DNA of 64,000 nucleotides from Phaseolus vulgaris (GCF_000499845.2 NC_023749.2:7422013-7486012), one strand, 5' to 3'. Positions 46,141 through 60,322 are shown, numbered from the stretch's first letter. Notes: generated by a model not told the origin, from the letters alone. Translations and numbers: made by a program.

Positions 46141-49100
46141 GTGCTGGAATCTCAGTACAAAATTGGAAATTATTATATAATTTTCATAATATTGTCCGAA
46201 CGCAAAAGTAAAAATTATTGACCCATAATATCCGATAGATTGGAGTTACAAAACTAAAAAATAATTAGTAAAAAACAAGAAACTCTTTTGACGATATGAC
46301 AATAGTTTTAAATTTTTTTGTAATTTATCTTAAAATAACTTTTTCTCTTTCATAAATTTAAATAAATTAAAGTTATTTTCCATTCAAATTGCTTTTGGTC
46401 AACTACTATACTAAATTTTAAAAAAATTAATATTAAATAATAGTTAATGCTCTCTATAGAGAGAGAGAGGAGAGAGAGATATGATTTTAGTTAATTCAAA
46501 TCAGAATATACACTCAATGCAGTTAATTATATTACATGATGTAAATGTATATTTATAATAAAAACAGTCAAATTTTGACGAACAAAAACTAAAATACAAT
46601 GTCTCTACGTGATACATAAAACTTTGTTTTAAAATAATATAAATAATAAGATGACAATTGATAGTATTTTTTTTTCTTAGAATAAGATAATTTAATGAGA
46701 TTAATTATTAAAAAATATACTTTAAACTTAAATCAACTTCATAAAATTGACTTATAAAATAAAGTCTAAACCTATTTATAAAGAATAAAATATTTTAATT
46801 TCTAATCGTCGTGAGATCTCTAACCCTATTTGAGAATAAAATTTTCTTAAATATTTAAGTTTTATTTTCTTTAAAACTCGTGTTAAGTATCTTATATACA
46901 GAAAAAAAGAGAATGATTTTAAACAATAGGAAGTACAAGCAATTAGTATTTAAAATCTTATTATAAATACTAATATTTAAGTTGTTTACTACTTTGAAAT
47001 TTAGAAATTTAGAATGAGATTAGATATGATGAGGATTGGTGGTGGTTGTGTAGTTCTTAGCAATTTAAACAAGTTCTAATCCCAACCCACCTTTGTCCTT
47101 TGAGGAAAGTGCGTCACATAATTTTCTTGGCTATGGCGATGGCTATGGCAAGTCACTTTCTTCCATTTCAACATCAAAATAAAGAATGAGGTGGGAGAAG
47201 CCAAGTTGAATACGTAATTCTTTGTATTTCGCAACTCATTTTCTTCAAACTCCTAAAATCTCTTTTTGCTTTATTTTCAATGCATATTCCCTCCGAATTT
47301 AACCCTACATTCCTTCTCAAATCCATTCATTCTTTCTCCAAGGAACACCATACAAACAGATTCTTTTCCATTTTCCACTTAATAATTCTAGTGATGGTGA
47401 AATTATTTGTCAACAAGAGTTGAACAAAGTAAAAAAATTTAATAAAACAAATGTAAATTGTATTATTTGGAGTCGAGACCCATCTGCTATCAATAAACCT
47501 CAATTAAACACAAGATTAAGAGAAAAATTAGATATGTAAGGTGTCAAAGGATTAATCGAAAAAATTGTGTTAATATATGTCCAAACACGAAAAGGTTCAA
47601 TTCATCTCTATAAATAGGTTGACACATACCATGTCAAGGTACACATTTATTAAGCATTAATTACACTAAACTATCAAAATAAAAAAACTAACTTAGATTA
47701 CCGAAAAGAATCTTTTGTAAGTACTACACACCTAATAAAAACCGAAACTTCAGACCATACACAACAGAAACATAGATAATTAAGGTTATTGTAATAACTT
47801 GTTTTTCTTGTATGTAAAACACTTATTCTGTAAATATTATTTTAAACTGTGACAAATATAGGTAGAATGAAATGAACCTATAATTTGATATTTTGACATA
47901 ATAACCAAGAAGCGTGCTGTTATATATAATTTACTGAAAGTGTTGTAATAAATTCCTTGATAAATGGTTTATATATTCTTTTTCAAAGTTTGAAAGCATA
48001 TCTTCATTATTGATAAAGTGATGGCCACTAAGGCTTCTTTATTTAGTATAACAATACCACAAAGTAAGGCATACTTTCTATTAAAAGATGGTTTGTTATA
48101 AATTGTGCAACCATTAACCCTTTAATCTTGGTATTATTATATGGATTACACGTATTAGTAGTTTGTAGTAACCCATGCATTCGGCTAATTAAATCTTCTT
48201 AATTTTTTTAAGCAATTAATTGAGTGTGTGTGGCACAATTAATAAGGTTTTTTTCTACTATGTTGTATTTCAAATGTTATCCATGCAACAAATACTAGTG
48301 AAAACAATGACTCTATGTTCACATTTTTCTTTTATTAAAGTCAAAATTTAATTATTTTAATAACTTTTATTATTTTATATAATAATATGTATGCTATTTT
48401 AAGTTTTTTAGTTTCATTTATTTATTTTTATGTTATTTTTAAAATTTTAAAAAATTTAAATTAAAAACTAAAAATCATAACATAATTCATTGAAGTGAGA
48501 GAAATAGATTGCGAAAGAATAGATAACTTAGAAGTTATAAATAATAAATAAAGAAGTGAGATATACTAAATTTTGAGACTTATTTGAAAGATAATATAAA
48601 AGAAAATAAATTAAATAATTTTACAAATATATTAAAAAAATGAAAACAATATTCCTTTTTTATATATAATTATAATTATAGATGTAGATAGATTATCATT
48701 ATAAGAAAATCATTAAATTAAAATCAATTTTAGAGACTAAAAAAATTATTGATATTTAAATTAATTTCTTTTATTAGTAAATAGTTTCTAAATTGGTATC
48801 TAATTAGTTATCGAAATTTTAATTACGAACTTTAGAATCTAATTAACTACCAAAGATTCAAACATACACTAATGTCGTGCCTAGTTAAGACGTTTTTTTA
48901 TTGAAAATCTTTTGTGCTTAAATGGTTATGTGGTGGCACAACATTGATAAGGAATTTAAATGAAGTCGTACATAGGTGGCACAATTTCACCTTTGTATTT
49001 TTATTTTACAGGGAAATTTGAGTTTGAACTTTACAAAGTGAGGTGAAACATACCACATTAGACCTGACTATTTACGAGAGAACATGACTATTTACGAGAA

Positions 49101-49380
49101 AGCATGTGTAAGCCAAGTAAGTCTGCATTTCCTTATTCGTGAAATGTCAACATTGTCCAACTTATACTTAATCTTGTCCAAACTATTCTTACCACACACC
49201 ATTTTTATCAAGTACTTATTATTAGTAGTAAATAACTAACGACTATTGATGGGAATATAACCACTAACTTTTTAAAGTAATTTTGAATTTGTTATTTGTT
49301 AATATTATAAGAATATTGATCAAGAATTTGATAAATAATTTTTATTATAAATTAATATTAAATTATAGAAATTATATTGA
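46141..49380. other. Intergenic, very AT-rich, no gene seen
   Basis: Low-complexity AT-rich sequence with a short (GA)n tract near 46457-46478. No domain or long open frame on either strand. Confidence 0.55.
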
Positions 49381-49700
49381 ATGGCACTTTCGATAAAATC
49401 CGTCAATGCAAGATTTGAAATACCAAAAAAACAAGTTTCATATGTAACATGAGGTCTATTAAATACCGTCCACAACATAAGAGAACAACCATATTACACA
49501 ATGTGTTTGGTACACATCTTGAAACCATCTTGGAAGTTCATTATATGATTCCTGCTAATCGCTAAACTCATACCAAGAGCCTTTTGTTCAACAATCCATT
49601 TTTTTCTATACGTCACTGAATAATTACAACGAATTTTTATTTCAACAATTAAAATTTTCATGGGAAAGCAAGGATTACCCTTAATTGAGTTCACTTAAAG
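49380..49700 (-). pseudogene. Mutator-like transposase N-terminal relic
   Basis: The minus strand reads KILIVEIKIRCNYSVTYRKK then WIVEQKAL and, further on, TYETCFFGISNLALTDF in another frame. This resembles the segment just before the catalytic domain of plant MURA-type transposases (usually with a YTVSYRKAWLAKQKA-like core and a FWAFKPCIDGF-like stretch). Only about 100 residues are left, with frameshifts. The DDE domain and zinc finger are not seen. Similarity is from memory of the family and moderate. Confidence 0.5.
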
Positions 49701-51040
49701 CACTTTGGATTAAGTCTAAATGGACGTCAATTTACAAACAAGTATGAGGTACTTCAATTATTTTGATCTCTCACTAATGTCAGATCTTGCTAAAATATGC
49801 TCGTATTCGCCATTGACAGTCGTTGTCATAATATTGACATTACTAGATGTCACATGATGACTTTTTACGACAAGTGCATCACGTTATCGAATCCATAAGG
49901 AACAATTGAATAATTAAGTAAAATATTCACTAAATATAAAACAGAATAATAAAAATGTGTTGAAAGTTGTTGTGATGACAATGATTAATCAGAAAACAAG
50001 GCAAATAATTGGTTGCTTCAAGTTGGAAAAATAGAGATTAAGTTTCATCTTTCTCACTCTTGTGTATTTTGATTAGCATGGTAACATTATGTCCTTTGAT
50101 TGATATTGATGTCCGTATAAAATTCATTTATATCGATTTCTCGCAAATAAAATTAGTAAGATGCTTCCTAAATATTGATTTCTCGCATATTTATAAAAAC
50201 AACTTAGAATCAAACTTAGACGTTGATAGCAATTAACATTTCAAGTCTATTCATAACACTCAAACATATTAAGTATTATTGTTTAGGTTAGAACTATAAA
50301 AATACTTTCCAGTCAGATTTAAGATTCTAGATAAAAAAATTAGAAACAAAACAACAATACCAATAATCAATCAAGAACAGAATATTATATTCAAATATCA
50401 CCTCAATACATAAGAGTTTGAACAAATTACTCTCACTCCCAAATGGTAGGATTAGCCACTCATGATGACTATTACACGCAAGGATGACATGAAAAGAAGA
50501 TCCTGGATGTTTCTCCTTGACGGTTGCCTCCTATAATGTTTTCTACACCTCATATTCTCCCAATTGGATTGCAAGTCACTCAATGGTGTTTTCCTCTCAG
50601 CCTGACACTCTAGGATTGTGCCTCAAGCCCCCTATTTAACCTAATTTGCTTGGACTTAAATGACTTCTCGTTTGGGCGCTAATGGGCTCGCTTGGGCAAA
50701 TAAAATGTAAAAATGCCCAACATTACTGGCGCTATCTTGCTCAAGCGAGATTCTACTTGCTTGAGAGAGATCCATTGGTGGCATCTTTGTTTTTTGCGAA
50801 TTTGGGCAGCTTTGGTGAGTATTGATGCATTCCAACTTTCTCTTTTTAGCTTTATATATTTTCCTTTTGTGCAATCATCTCCATTCTCCCCTAGAATCCT
50901 GAAATTAACACCAAATTTGGGAATAAATCGTTCTTATTCAATTATAAATCACAAAAATATGTAAAAAGGTATAAATTCATAACTTAGGGGTTATTTTATA
51001 CTTGTTTTAACAATTAATATTCATAAGTCCCTATATTTTA
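49701..51040. other. Intergenic; LTR-like fragment near 50430-50960
   Basis: Around 50640-50780 the sequence has repeated 'cttgggc' and 'ctcaagcgag' motifs that look like legume retroelement LTR or satellite-like material. No gene is supported. Confidence 0.4.
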
Positions 51041-52730
51041 ATATGAAATTTGGCATTTATCACCGCACTACAATTGGGTATTCTTATTAATGGAGAACTT
51101 GTCACTAGTGTCACTAGTTATGACTTTATACCACTATGCAAACAATTGTTAGGGTCGATACCTCCCCCAAATGTGGTCAAAGGAAATACAATAAAACTAT
51201 TATGGCTTAACAACACCTTTCAACAAATACCTGATAATGTAATTAATGTTGTTATCGCTCAACATGCACAAACACACATTTGTTCACTAATTGAGAGTTT
51301 ATTAATGTCAGATACATAATCTAGTAAAGTTTATCTTATGTATTTATTCCCTTACTTGAATTACGTCTCATATTATAGTTGAGGCTTAATTATCTTGGTG
51401 TATCTTTATCATAGTTTAGATAACATAATTGACTTCAATCAAGACAACATCATAAATTGCATGTTACTTTTACACTGATGGGCTAAGGAACACATTACAT
51501 GTCTTTCTCTAACTATTGAGCCATTGTTAAAAATGATGCATAACTTGGTTTTACACTTGCCAAAAGGTTTATTTCTATCTATACAATTGTTTTCCCTATT
51601 TAAAGGTACAATAAATTTTAACTTTTGTGGTCCAAATGAAACATATATTGTTTATGAAAGGTGGCATTGTGAAACGATGCAAAAGCAAAACAAACCTACA
51701 AGTACAATTAGTCTAATAAGAAAAATGTTGGACTAGTTACAACCCAAACAAGTTCTTAATCAAATCATACTTACATATGATATTGACAACATTTTATAGC
51801 TCATATTAATGATATTTTCTATATGGACTTCTTAGAGTATGGAGGTTTTCAGATTCTTGATTACTGTTGATATTTCTCATCTTAGTCGAACGATAGTTTC
51901 TTTGATTTATTTTTCCATAGTAGAATTTCATCAAGCTGATTGGGTAATGCAACAATTTGAGTTTCAGAAAACTATTCCAACAAGCCCGTTAAACTTAGAT
52001 CAACATCAAAAAGAAGATATGAGAGGTAGAATAAATAGATATTGATGACAATATTATGAAAAATGGATAGCAATGTGAAATGATTGACATAATCATATAA
52101 TTCTAGGAATTTAGTTCAACTGTAATGACCATTTGCATGACACCACAACATACACGCAATGATATATTATTCATTACATATCACCTCCAGAACCAACATC
52201 CAACGATGATGTAAGTTGACTCCTAAAACAATAATAATGTATTTTAGTTATCTAAAATTTACGATTATTTTTGTAATAGTATGACACGTCACAAGAGACT
52301 ACACAACCCCAACCACACCCTCCTTATCAGCATGTTGGGTCTTCTTTGTATGTTCAACATTTTCATGGCCAATCATTTGGTCAGTCTAGTCTTCGAACAA
52401 CCTACAATGTCCAGATACATGGCATCACCACTTGTCTTCCCACTCTTCGTACCAACAAGTTCCATATAGATTACATTTTTCCTTAACCAAATATTTTTTC
52501 TAGTCCATCAAAGACTTTGTAACTTCCACATTCACACCTCCATATGTGTACAATCCTAGATCACACATGCACTTTTATATACCCACAATACCTTCATAAG
52601 GATATGATAATCATTGCCACAACAAAGAAGACAATAATAATGATTTGGTTATACCCCCTCACATGTCTACCAAACATGACCATCAAAGAAGACTTAGAAG
52701 GAAAAAAAAAGAATACTACCTTGTGACAAG
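51041..52730 (+). pseudogene. Plant mobile domain (MAIN-like) gene relic
   Basis: Fragments of an aminotransferase-like plant mobile domain protein lie in order on the plus strand: LQLGILINGELVTS then LCKQLLGSIPP and IKLLWLNNTFQQIPDNV at 51050-51250; a middle part at about 51840-52045 with IVEFHQADWVMQQFEFQKTI, PTSPLNLDQHQKEDMRGRIN; then KWIAM.ND.HNHIILGI at 52058-52110. A tail with GQSFGQSSLRTTYNVQIHG-like text follows at about 52360-52430. Stops and frameshifts break it many times. Such domains occur in MAIN/MAIL proteins and inside Mutator and gypsy transposons. The Mutator transposase relic 1.3 kb away (opposite strand) favours a transposon origin. Confidence 0.65.
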
Positions 52731-55384
52731 TCCTCTCATAAATAAATTATTTTCCCTTATATAACAATTTTCATGTTCAAATTTTATATTAATTTTCATT
52801 CTTAAATTTCCTCTTATTTTTTTATATAACAAATTATATTATTTTTTTCCATCCTCCTAAAAAATAGTCAAACAAAAACAAATATACAAATACATAAAGT
52901 CTTAAAACAATTTTATTTTCATGCTAACAACAAGCAAAAACTTCAAAACTATTTAATTTTCATGTTAACCCTAATTATATGAACACATACATTTCTAGAC
53001 TTCCTCAACTAAAACGGAAAAAAAAAATAACAAATAGAACTCAAACAATTCATGTTACCCCTACATGACTTTAACTTAAATTCTACACACTAAAGTTATG
53101 TTCTCTACACAACTTTTGGTCAAGTCCAAGTTCTGTCATGCTCTAATGATTTGAGTTTGAACCAAAAAAAAACAAATTAAGTCTAGATTCTGTTAATCAA
53201 AGTCGTATTTGTATCATACGACTATATCACTAACATGAAAATTATTGTTGACAACATGACTTCACTTAAAATCAAAGGTTGAAGTCGAGTTTATAAAATA
53301 CAATTTTTCCATAATAAAGTTAAGTTATAAAAACACGACTATCTATGAGTGTAATTTTAAAAAAATTGTTGGTTTTAGCAATATTAAAAAAGAAATCTAC
53401 CATTTGATAAATTTTTCACATGCCATTGGACTTTGACGTGCTCTTCACATGCATGTTATTAATTTCACAGTTGGATATGAATTTGCATTCAATTAATTAC
53501 GTGTTATTCTTAAGGTTATTAAAATAAATGACAAAAAATTAACTAAGACTTCATATACATGAAGCGTGTATTAATTGGGCAAAAAGTACTTAACAGGTAG
53601 CAGTGAAAATGACAGAGTTATGAGATTGAAAGTAACAATAACATTAAGAAGTGCATTTGTTAAGTTGATAATGATGGTGTTCCATTCTATTCCAGCGACA
53701 CAAACACTGCACCCATAACTGCTAATTATGATCCTTTTTCTCAGATGAGTCATGGCTTTGCATTTTATCTGTCAAAGCTTGAAGAACGTGTTTTTTACCA
53801 ACGTGATTATATATGCCCTAAATTCAAAATGATGTGAAAGCTCATGGCAAACGTGGCTTTAATCTATTCATGCTTTTATTTCAAAATCAACTAAGAAAGA
53901 TATAAATTATAGTTATTATACATAAATGTATTTTTTTTTTTTGTAAAAAGAGAAAAAAAAAACAAAATATATTTTGCCCACTACCAATAAAATAATTATA
54001 TGTACACACAGATATGACATTATATATCATTTCATATTATTAGTTAACTAATACGATTAATTTCAATGTACAATGTTAATTCAACATTTTACATTTAAAA
54101 ATGAACTTTTTAACTTTTAATCTATTTACTAGCTCGCTTTCTCGAATTTACTGAGATTCTTTGAAAAAAAAATACCTGAAAATAATAAGCACTTATTTGA
54201 AGAAATAAAATTCATTTTTTTAGTAATTATTGTTTCTTTAAGTAGTAATATAAATTGTGACTACAAGAAAAAAAATCATTTTTGTTAGATTTTGTCTATT
54301 ATAAATTAACTTTTCAAACACCAATGTTCAATTACTGCAAAAATTGCATCTATGGATATTGTTTACAAGTGTTGAAGATGGTTTTTATTAGCAATTAATT
54401 TGTTATCACAATTAATTAAAAAAAAGTTCTAATTATTTTTTTAATCTCTGGGATAAAAACCAATTCAGTTCCAACATAAAAAAAAATTAATATGATCTTA
54501 ATTTTTTTAAATGATTTAATATTTTTTTTTAAATTGTTCTTATTAAAATAAATTTATCTTTAACGATGTTACTTCAAATTAAATTATGTGTTGTTATTGA
54601 AATTTTTTTAAACAAAGTTAAGATCATCACATTAAATTATTTTGAAAATTTTGGAACTTATATCGAAATTTTTTTTAAAAATCGAATCAAATTGAAATTT
54701 TTAAAAAAAGTTGAGACTACGTTGATTTTTTAAAATTTAGATGATAGAATTAATTTTTAACTCTTAATATTATGACTAAAAAGGTAATTAAGTTTAAAAA
54801 TAAATGGTGTGAAAGTGTTTAAGCTTCCCATGTGTTTGGTGGGATTATTGAGGAGATGCTTCTTAATATGATGATAACGTGAAATGAAGAAAGGTCTCTT
54901 AAAAAGTTGGTTTTATATTTCAGAGGTAAGTATAAAAAAATCTCAAAATTCCTCATGAAAGGAGCTAGCCAGGCCAATTGTCAAAGTGGGTCCATAGTTA
55001 ATCACAATGCTTAGGAAAATGATATGTGCTTAGCCAGTTAATGAGAGCAATAACTGGACAAGTGGCCCATGAAAGTGATTATTAAGACTTAATTAAGGGA
55101 ATCTCACTTTATTAGCTATACAACCAAAGGGGTCAAATCTATTTCCCTTTCCAACCTATTGTTCTTCTTTTTCATATTTCAACCATTGATATGTCTTCCC
55201 ACCTTTTCCAAAGGGGAGAATTTTCATGTTTCTGTTCTTGTTTTTCACCCCCATACCTGCTTTTTATACAACATTGTAAATATGTTTTTAATGTATAAGT
55301 CCGAATTTGATTTCTATATTTAGAATTTGATCTTTTTAGTCATTATTTTAAAATAGATATAAACTAGTTTAGTACTTTTTTCGA
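52731..55384. other. Intergenic, AT-rich, no gene seen
   Basis: No credible coding sequence. Short open frames lack motifs and splice-linked neighbours. Confidence 0.55.
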
Positions 55385-56139
55385 ATGGGATCGAAGCCTA
55401 GAGAATGATTTAAGTTGCTTCTCTTCTTTGACTTCTTGATCGGTCGGTCTGCACTCTTATTCCTTTCCAAGCAAGTCCCTTGCTCTCCTCGTCTCTCTTT
55501 GCCTCTCAGTCTTCCCAAAGTCCAGACTCGGATGGTACTTACAAAAAGCACTCTGACTCTCAAGTCAGATTTAGTATTTGACACTCAGTATATTTAAGTA
55601 TTGTATAATGATGTACCTTATTCTTGGATTTTGTGCCTATTTATATGATTGTGATGGGTCTTTCCTATTCAGTTAGGTTAGATAGTTGGGTCATGTTTAG
55701 AAGTGTATTACCTAACTATTGATTGTTGATTAGCCTCACTAATTCTGTTTAAGCGTAATTGGATTTGTGGTGTCGGTCGGCATAATGACCGGGTACCGAG
55801 TCATAGTCTCAGTCATGCGGGCCTTACGAGTACACTTGTCCCCCAGGTTCAAGGATGGTTAATCCGAAGAGTCTTTGTTCGAGACTGATGTGACGATTCG
55901 GCTTCCCGAGGTTGGACGTGACATTGGCGGTGCCGGTTGCGTGACGTGACGCGCATTGATGAGGGGTTTTTTGGTGCCATTTGACGAGGACTGTTGGATC
56001 GAGGAAGATCTAACGGTTGAGATGGATGTGACGTTTCATCTCCCGTTGAATAGCCGCATTCTTATCTCTTCGATTTAAGACTACGTGTACAACAAATGCA
56101 GCTAAATAGTCGTCGTTGTAAATCCTTTCTGCACCAGTG
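55385..56139 (-). mobile_element. LTR-type repeat, with a CACTA-like end at 56139
   Basis: The minus strand aligns loosely in layout with the LTRs at 30135 and 57800: AATTACGCTTAA, then GTTAGGTAATACACTTCTAA, a TATAAATAGGCAC motif (about 55640), GAGTGTCAAATACT and a purine-rich tail. Its GC-rich 55770-56050 part has several tgacg and cggtcgg motifs. At the right edge the minus strand starts CACTGGTGCAGAAAGG (56139 leftwards), which resembles a CACTA-type transposon terminus. I found no partner end, so this may be a truncated element joined to the LTR. Confidence 0.45.
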
Positions 56140-57799
56140 AATAAGAGTAAACTAATCCAAAATCATGTTTTTTTATTAACTATAATACAACAAGTCTTAA
56201 ATTAATTGGTGTCAAACAAGGTTAATTCTAAAGTTGTTTATCAATATTTAGTCTTGTAAAATTATTTTCAAGTGATAAAAAGGAGGCTCAAGGTCATGTT
56301 CAACCATTTTGGTAGCGGATATAATTAAATATAACTCGACTGATATTTTCTTAGAAAGAATTTAACTTTATCTCTAAGTTTTAGGTTGAAAAGATGGATA
56401 AGGAGAAATCAGTAAGTCAAGACAATGAACTGAAGTGAAAAATCAATAAGATGACTTCCAAAATAGGTCAATCCCAAAAAAAAAAATAATGATAGTGACC
56501 TGCATCAATATTATAATATTTTATTACTGAATGCAAGCGAAGGTTAATCTGATTGAATTTTTTAGATTCAATCGTTTCTCTTTATTGTCTATAGGAAAGC
56601 TACGAGAATGTTATTTTGTTAGTTTTCTTATCTTTATTTATCTATTTGTTTGGTTTAAACTCTCCAATTGCTTAAGCTACTCTTAGAATTTTATTTTATT
56701 TTACATAATTTGGTCTAGTTTCCATGTTTTTTTTTTCTTTTTTATTGTTTATAGGCTTCCAAAAATCTAAAACTTTGGTTCAAATTCATATTAAAAATAA
56801 AATCTAAGTCAAACTGTTTATTGTGTTTAAATAAACATTAAATATTTATAATTAATTAACAATTAATATATATATAAGCATATATGTCATAAGCTATTTT
56901 ATAATTTGTTGTTATATAAATATTTTATAATTTGTTTTTTTTTATTTATGCATGACGAAAGAGAATAGAAAGAAAAAGAAAAGAATATTTGCAGAGTTAG
57001 TTTCTCCTTTTTAAAATCTTAAGAATTACACATGAAGTATGATTGTAATAGAAAGTTCAGAAACAGTAATTAAGCAGCAACAGTCAAAACTTATTTGAAA
57101 TGTGTTTCCTTTTTTTCATAACTTAATCAAAATCACAGAAGAGTATGAAATATGCTGTGAGTGAGGTGTTACTGCTGGATTACACCATCATCAATTCCTT
57201 TTCAAAAGAGACAGCTTTTTAACGGATTTAGTGTATTTTTTCAACATTTATTAAAATGTGTAACTTGTACTTTGACCCAGGACTTTCAAATGAAAAAATA
57301 TCCACCCAAACATAAATTCTGTTTAAATTAAATCACATGTTTTTTTTTAATATGACAAATCATTTATATTTAATTACAAATTTTGTTTTTTTTTTTTAAT
57401 TTATCGGTGTATTTTTCTATATGAATGTTTTCATCCAAAAACACGACTTATCCATTTTCTTAAAAATTACACCAAATCAAAAAGAGTAAAAGAGACTACA
57501 GAAACAAACAAAAACCACAAAAGCAAACCACAGTAGAATATACCACAGAAAATAGACTATTGCCACTTTCATACATAGCTCCTATATATTTTCTAGGAGA
57601 CATCAAAATCCCAAGGGAATCATACAAAGCCCTCCCAAGTAAGCAAGATCCTTTGGTTATCCAAATAAAAGACAATCGGTCAAAATTTATGACTTTTAAA
57701 CTATAATTCTTCATTTTTATACTGTTTTCAGCTTTTGTTATTATTCGAAATTATATACTCATTCTTTATTCTTATTTTTATTATACTTATATTTTCTTT
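56140..57799. other. Intergenic, no gene seen
   Basis: AT-rich spacer. The open frame at 57496-57714 on the minus strand has no recognisable domain. Confidence 0.5.
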
Positions 57800-58285
57800 A
57801 ACCGATGAAAGTTGCTCGACTGATATAACGTCTTAGATCCTAAGCTGACCGAATATAGTCAAGACTCATGTTCGTTGGATTGATCGATAGTTCAAGTCCA
57901 ATTACGCTCAACTAAGATAAACAAAGTTAATCTGTGATTAGGAGCTAGGTAATCCATTTTTAAACACGGTCCAACCCCTTAACCTGGTCCAATAAAGGAA
58001 GCTCATCATAGGTAATATAAATAGCGCATATTCCAAGAAACATGTACATCATCATCATCAGTTCTATGACAACCGAGTGTCGAATACCTTTACTGACTTA
58101 AGCATCGCAGTGCCTTCTGCAGGTACCATTTGAATCTGGATTACGGAAGGCCGAGAAATAGAGCGAGCAAAAGAGAGAAAGGAACTTGTGGAGAGAGTAA
58201 CTAAAGTGCACGCCGATCGACCAATTAAGGAGGAGTCTCAATAGTTCTCTGGGTCTTAACCCCGTTCGAGAACATTTCTTTTTGC
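57800..58285 (+). mobile_element. LTR-type repeat, possible solo LTR
   Basis: Shares with 30135-30615 the order AATTACGCTCAA, TAGGTAAT, GGTAATATAAATAGCGCA (promoter-like, about 58010-58030), TTCCAAGAAAC, GACAACCGAGTGTC, GCCTTCTGCAGGTACC and TAGTTCTCTGGGTCTTA. It ends near GTTCGAGAACA. No internal coding region adjoins it. No target duplication was identified. Confidence 0.6.
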
Positions 58286-58610
58286 GAAATAATTTTTTTT
58301 TATCAGCTTGAAAAGTTATATCATTCATATGTTAAAAAAAATTTAAGAAAATCGCAAAAGAAATAGAGAGAAGTAAATTAAGAAAAAACAAAAAGTGATT
58401 ATACAAGGAAGTAATGTATTCACTTAAAGAATTAACAAAATTTAGTTTAAATCCATTATAGAATTCATAAATAAATAGAAATTACGATTTAAAATTTCTC
58501 TTTTCACAACTCTTATTCAAATATCATTTTTTTTTGTTATTATAATGTTTAAACTAATGGAAAAGACACAAAAATGCTTTTTACCTACTAAGTTAAAATA
58601 TCAATTAGAC

Positions 58611-59298
58611 CACTACAAAAAATATGTTTATTAGCATGGGTCAAAAAGGGACATTAACTATAGCTAATGGATGCAAAAGTGTAGTTATCATTAAAATTTG
58701 GAAGCTAATATGCTCGACATAAAAAATAGTGGCGGGTGTGTGGGACATAAGTGATGTGTTTTTTTGCATAGGCCTAGCCTACATGCTCCCCACACAAAAT
58801 TATATTTTATATTATTTATTTAAAAAAACGTGAGCTTAGCCTACATGTTGGCTACATGATTTTTAAACAAGTATGGACTTAGCCTACATGTTGCCCACAC
58901 AAAATTATATTTTATATTATTTATTCAAATAAGCGTGGGCTTAGTCAACGGATTGGCCACACAATTTTTAAACAAGCGTGGACTTAATCTTCATAATTTT
59001 ATTACATATTTAATTTTTTTTATTTTTTTAAAAATATATATATATATATATATATATTATGTTTGCGTGGGCTTAACCTACAAAATTTTAAATTTTTATT
59101 ATTATTATTTATTATTTATAGTTCCAGTTGTGACCGTTTGACCCACACAATTTGTTTTTCTTTTTTTTTTAGTTTATGTCCATATAATCCACACTTTATT
59201 TTATTTTTTTTAATAATAAAGGTTTAGTGGACACTATTTAGGATTCCTAACATCACCTTCACTTCCTTTTGCAGCTAATTTTACTTTTTGGTGTAGTG
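58611..59298. mobile_element. Non-autonomous CACTA transposon
   Basis: The left end is CACTACAAAAAATATG and the right end (reverse complement) is CACTACACCAAAAAGT. It is flanked by a 3-bp duplication gac at 58608-58610 and 59299-59301. The CACTA terminus plus a 3-bp duplication identify the superfamily. The 688-bp body carries imperfect subterminal repeats with cttagcctacatg, gcgtgggcttag and cacacaa motifs between about 58765 and 59090, and a (TA)n tract at 59035-59057. No transposase. Confidence 0.88.
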
Positions 59299-59442
59299 GA
59301 CTATATATATATATGTATCCGTTTGTGTAGATATTAAGGGATTCCACGTTGAATTAAGATTATCCACACTAATAATGAAAGATACACATTTTCTATTAGA
59401 CACTCTAACTTTAACCATTGAACCAACTTTTACACATTCTAA

Positions 59443-59832
59443 GGCAAATTCTTCCTTTGTCTTATAAATTGTGACCTGCACTCTGTACATTTTAAAATTT
59501 GTAAAATTGTCTTTCAGAATTGAAAATCTGAAATTAAAAAATATATTCTGAAAATAGAATTAAAAAACAAAAATATAACAATTTTGGAATAAAAAAATTT
59601 ATCATATAAAAATCAGAAAACAAAATTTAGAAATCTATTTCAGAAAAGAGATCTATATAAAAAAATATTCTAGAAATCCAAATTTAAAAACCTGTACAAG
59701 AAAAAGAATTTTATAATAAATTTTATTCAACACTTTTCCTTTGCTTAAAGAACATTTTTATCATTTGACATAAAAATCAAATTTCACCTCAAAATCGAAT
59801 AGATGTTCAAATTTCATGCGGAAGTAATTGCC
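59443..59832. mobile_element. Diverged Mutator-type MITE, copy 5
   Basis: Begins GGCAAATTCTTCCT and ends (reverse complement) GGCAATTACTTCCGCATG, like the other members of the family. The interior has the same run of ttctgaa and ttttggaa-type palindromes. The 9-bp flanks (acattctaa and tcataattt) do not match, so this is an old or rearranged copy. Confidence 0.6.
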
Positions 59833-59841
59833 TCATAATTT

Positions 59842-60322
59842 ATATCAAATTTAGAAATAAAGTTGCTGTGCTAGTTACGAGTGGGCCTTGACTGTATGTG
59901 GTTTGGGAGTTTCTTTTTGCACTTTCTTTTTCTAATTATACTTATTTTTGTTATTTTCTGTCTAAATTTATTTTAACAATATTCTTATATACGGAATTGA
60001 TTTTTAGTTAAATTATTTATTTAGCCTGTATAGTTGAATAAAGTTCACCTTTTACTTTTTGTACCAAACTTTTAATCTTTCCGTGTACTATTTTTAATCT
60101 CTTTTAGCTCCTTCTAGTTTAAATCCAAGAACTCAGATGCTAAAATGATATTTTTAACAACTAAAATAGATGCTTTTCAATAGAGATAAGAGATTATTTA
60201 ACATTCAGAAGTCAAATTTTGAACTCGGTTTTTTCATTTGGAAATTGACTTTGCAAAGCCCAATTGAAATGCTTAACAGATTTTTGTCATGCCCTATGAG
60301 TTCCAAAGAACAAATGAGTTCT
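59842..60322. other. Intergenic, no feature seen
   Basis: AT-rich spacer between the Mutator-type MITE and the hAT-type element. Confidence 0.5.

Noticed and set aside
56124..56139. Complete CACTA transposon ending at CACTGGTGCAGAAAGG
   Set aside because: Only one terminus was found; without a partner end and 3-bp duplication it is noted only within the LTR entry.
59035..59057. (TA)n tract as an independent feature
   Set aside because: It lies inside the CACTA element and is a simple slippage tract.
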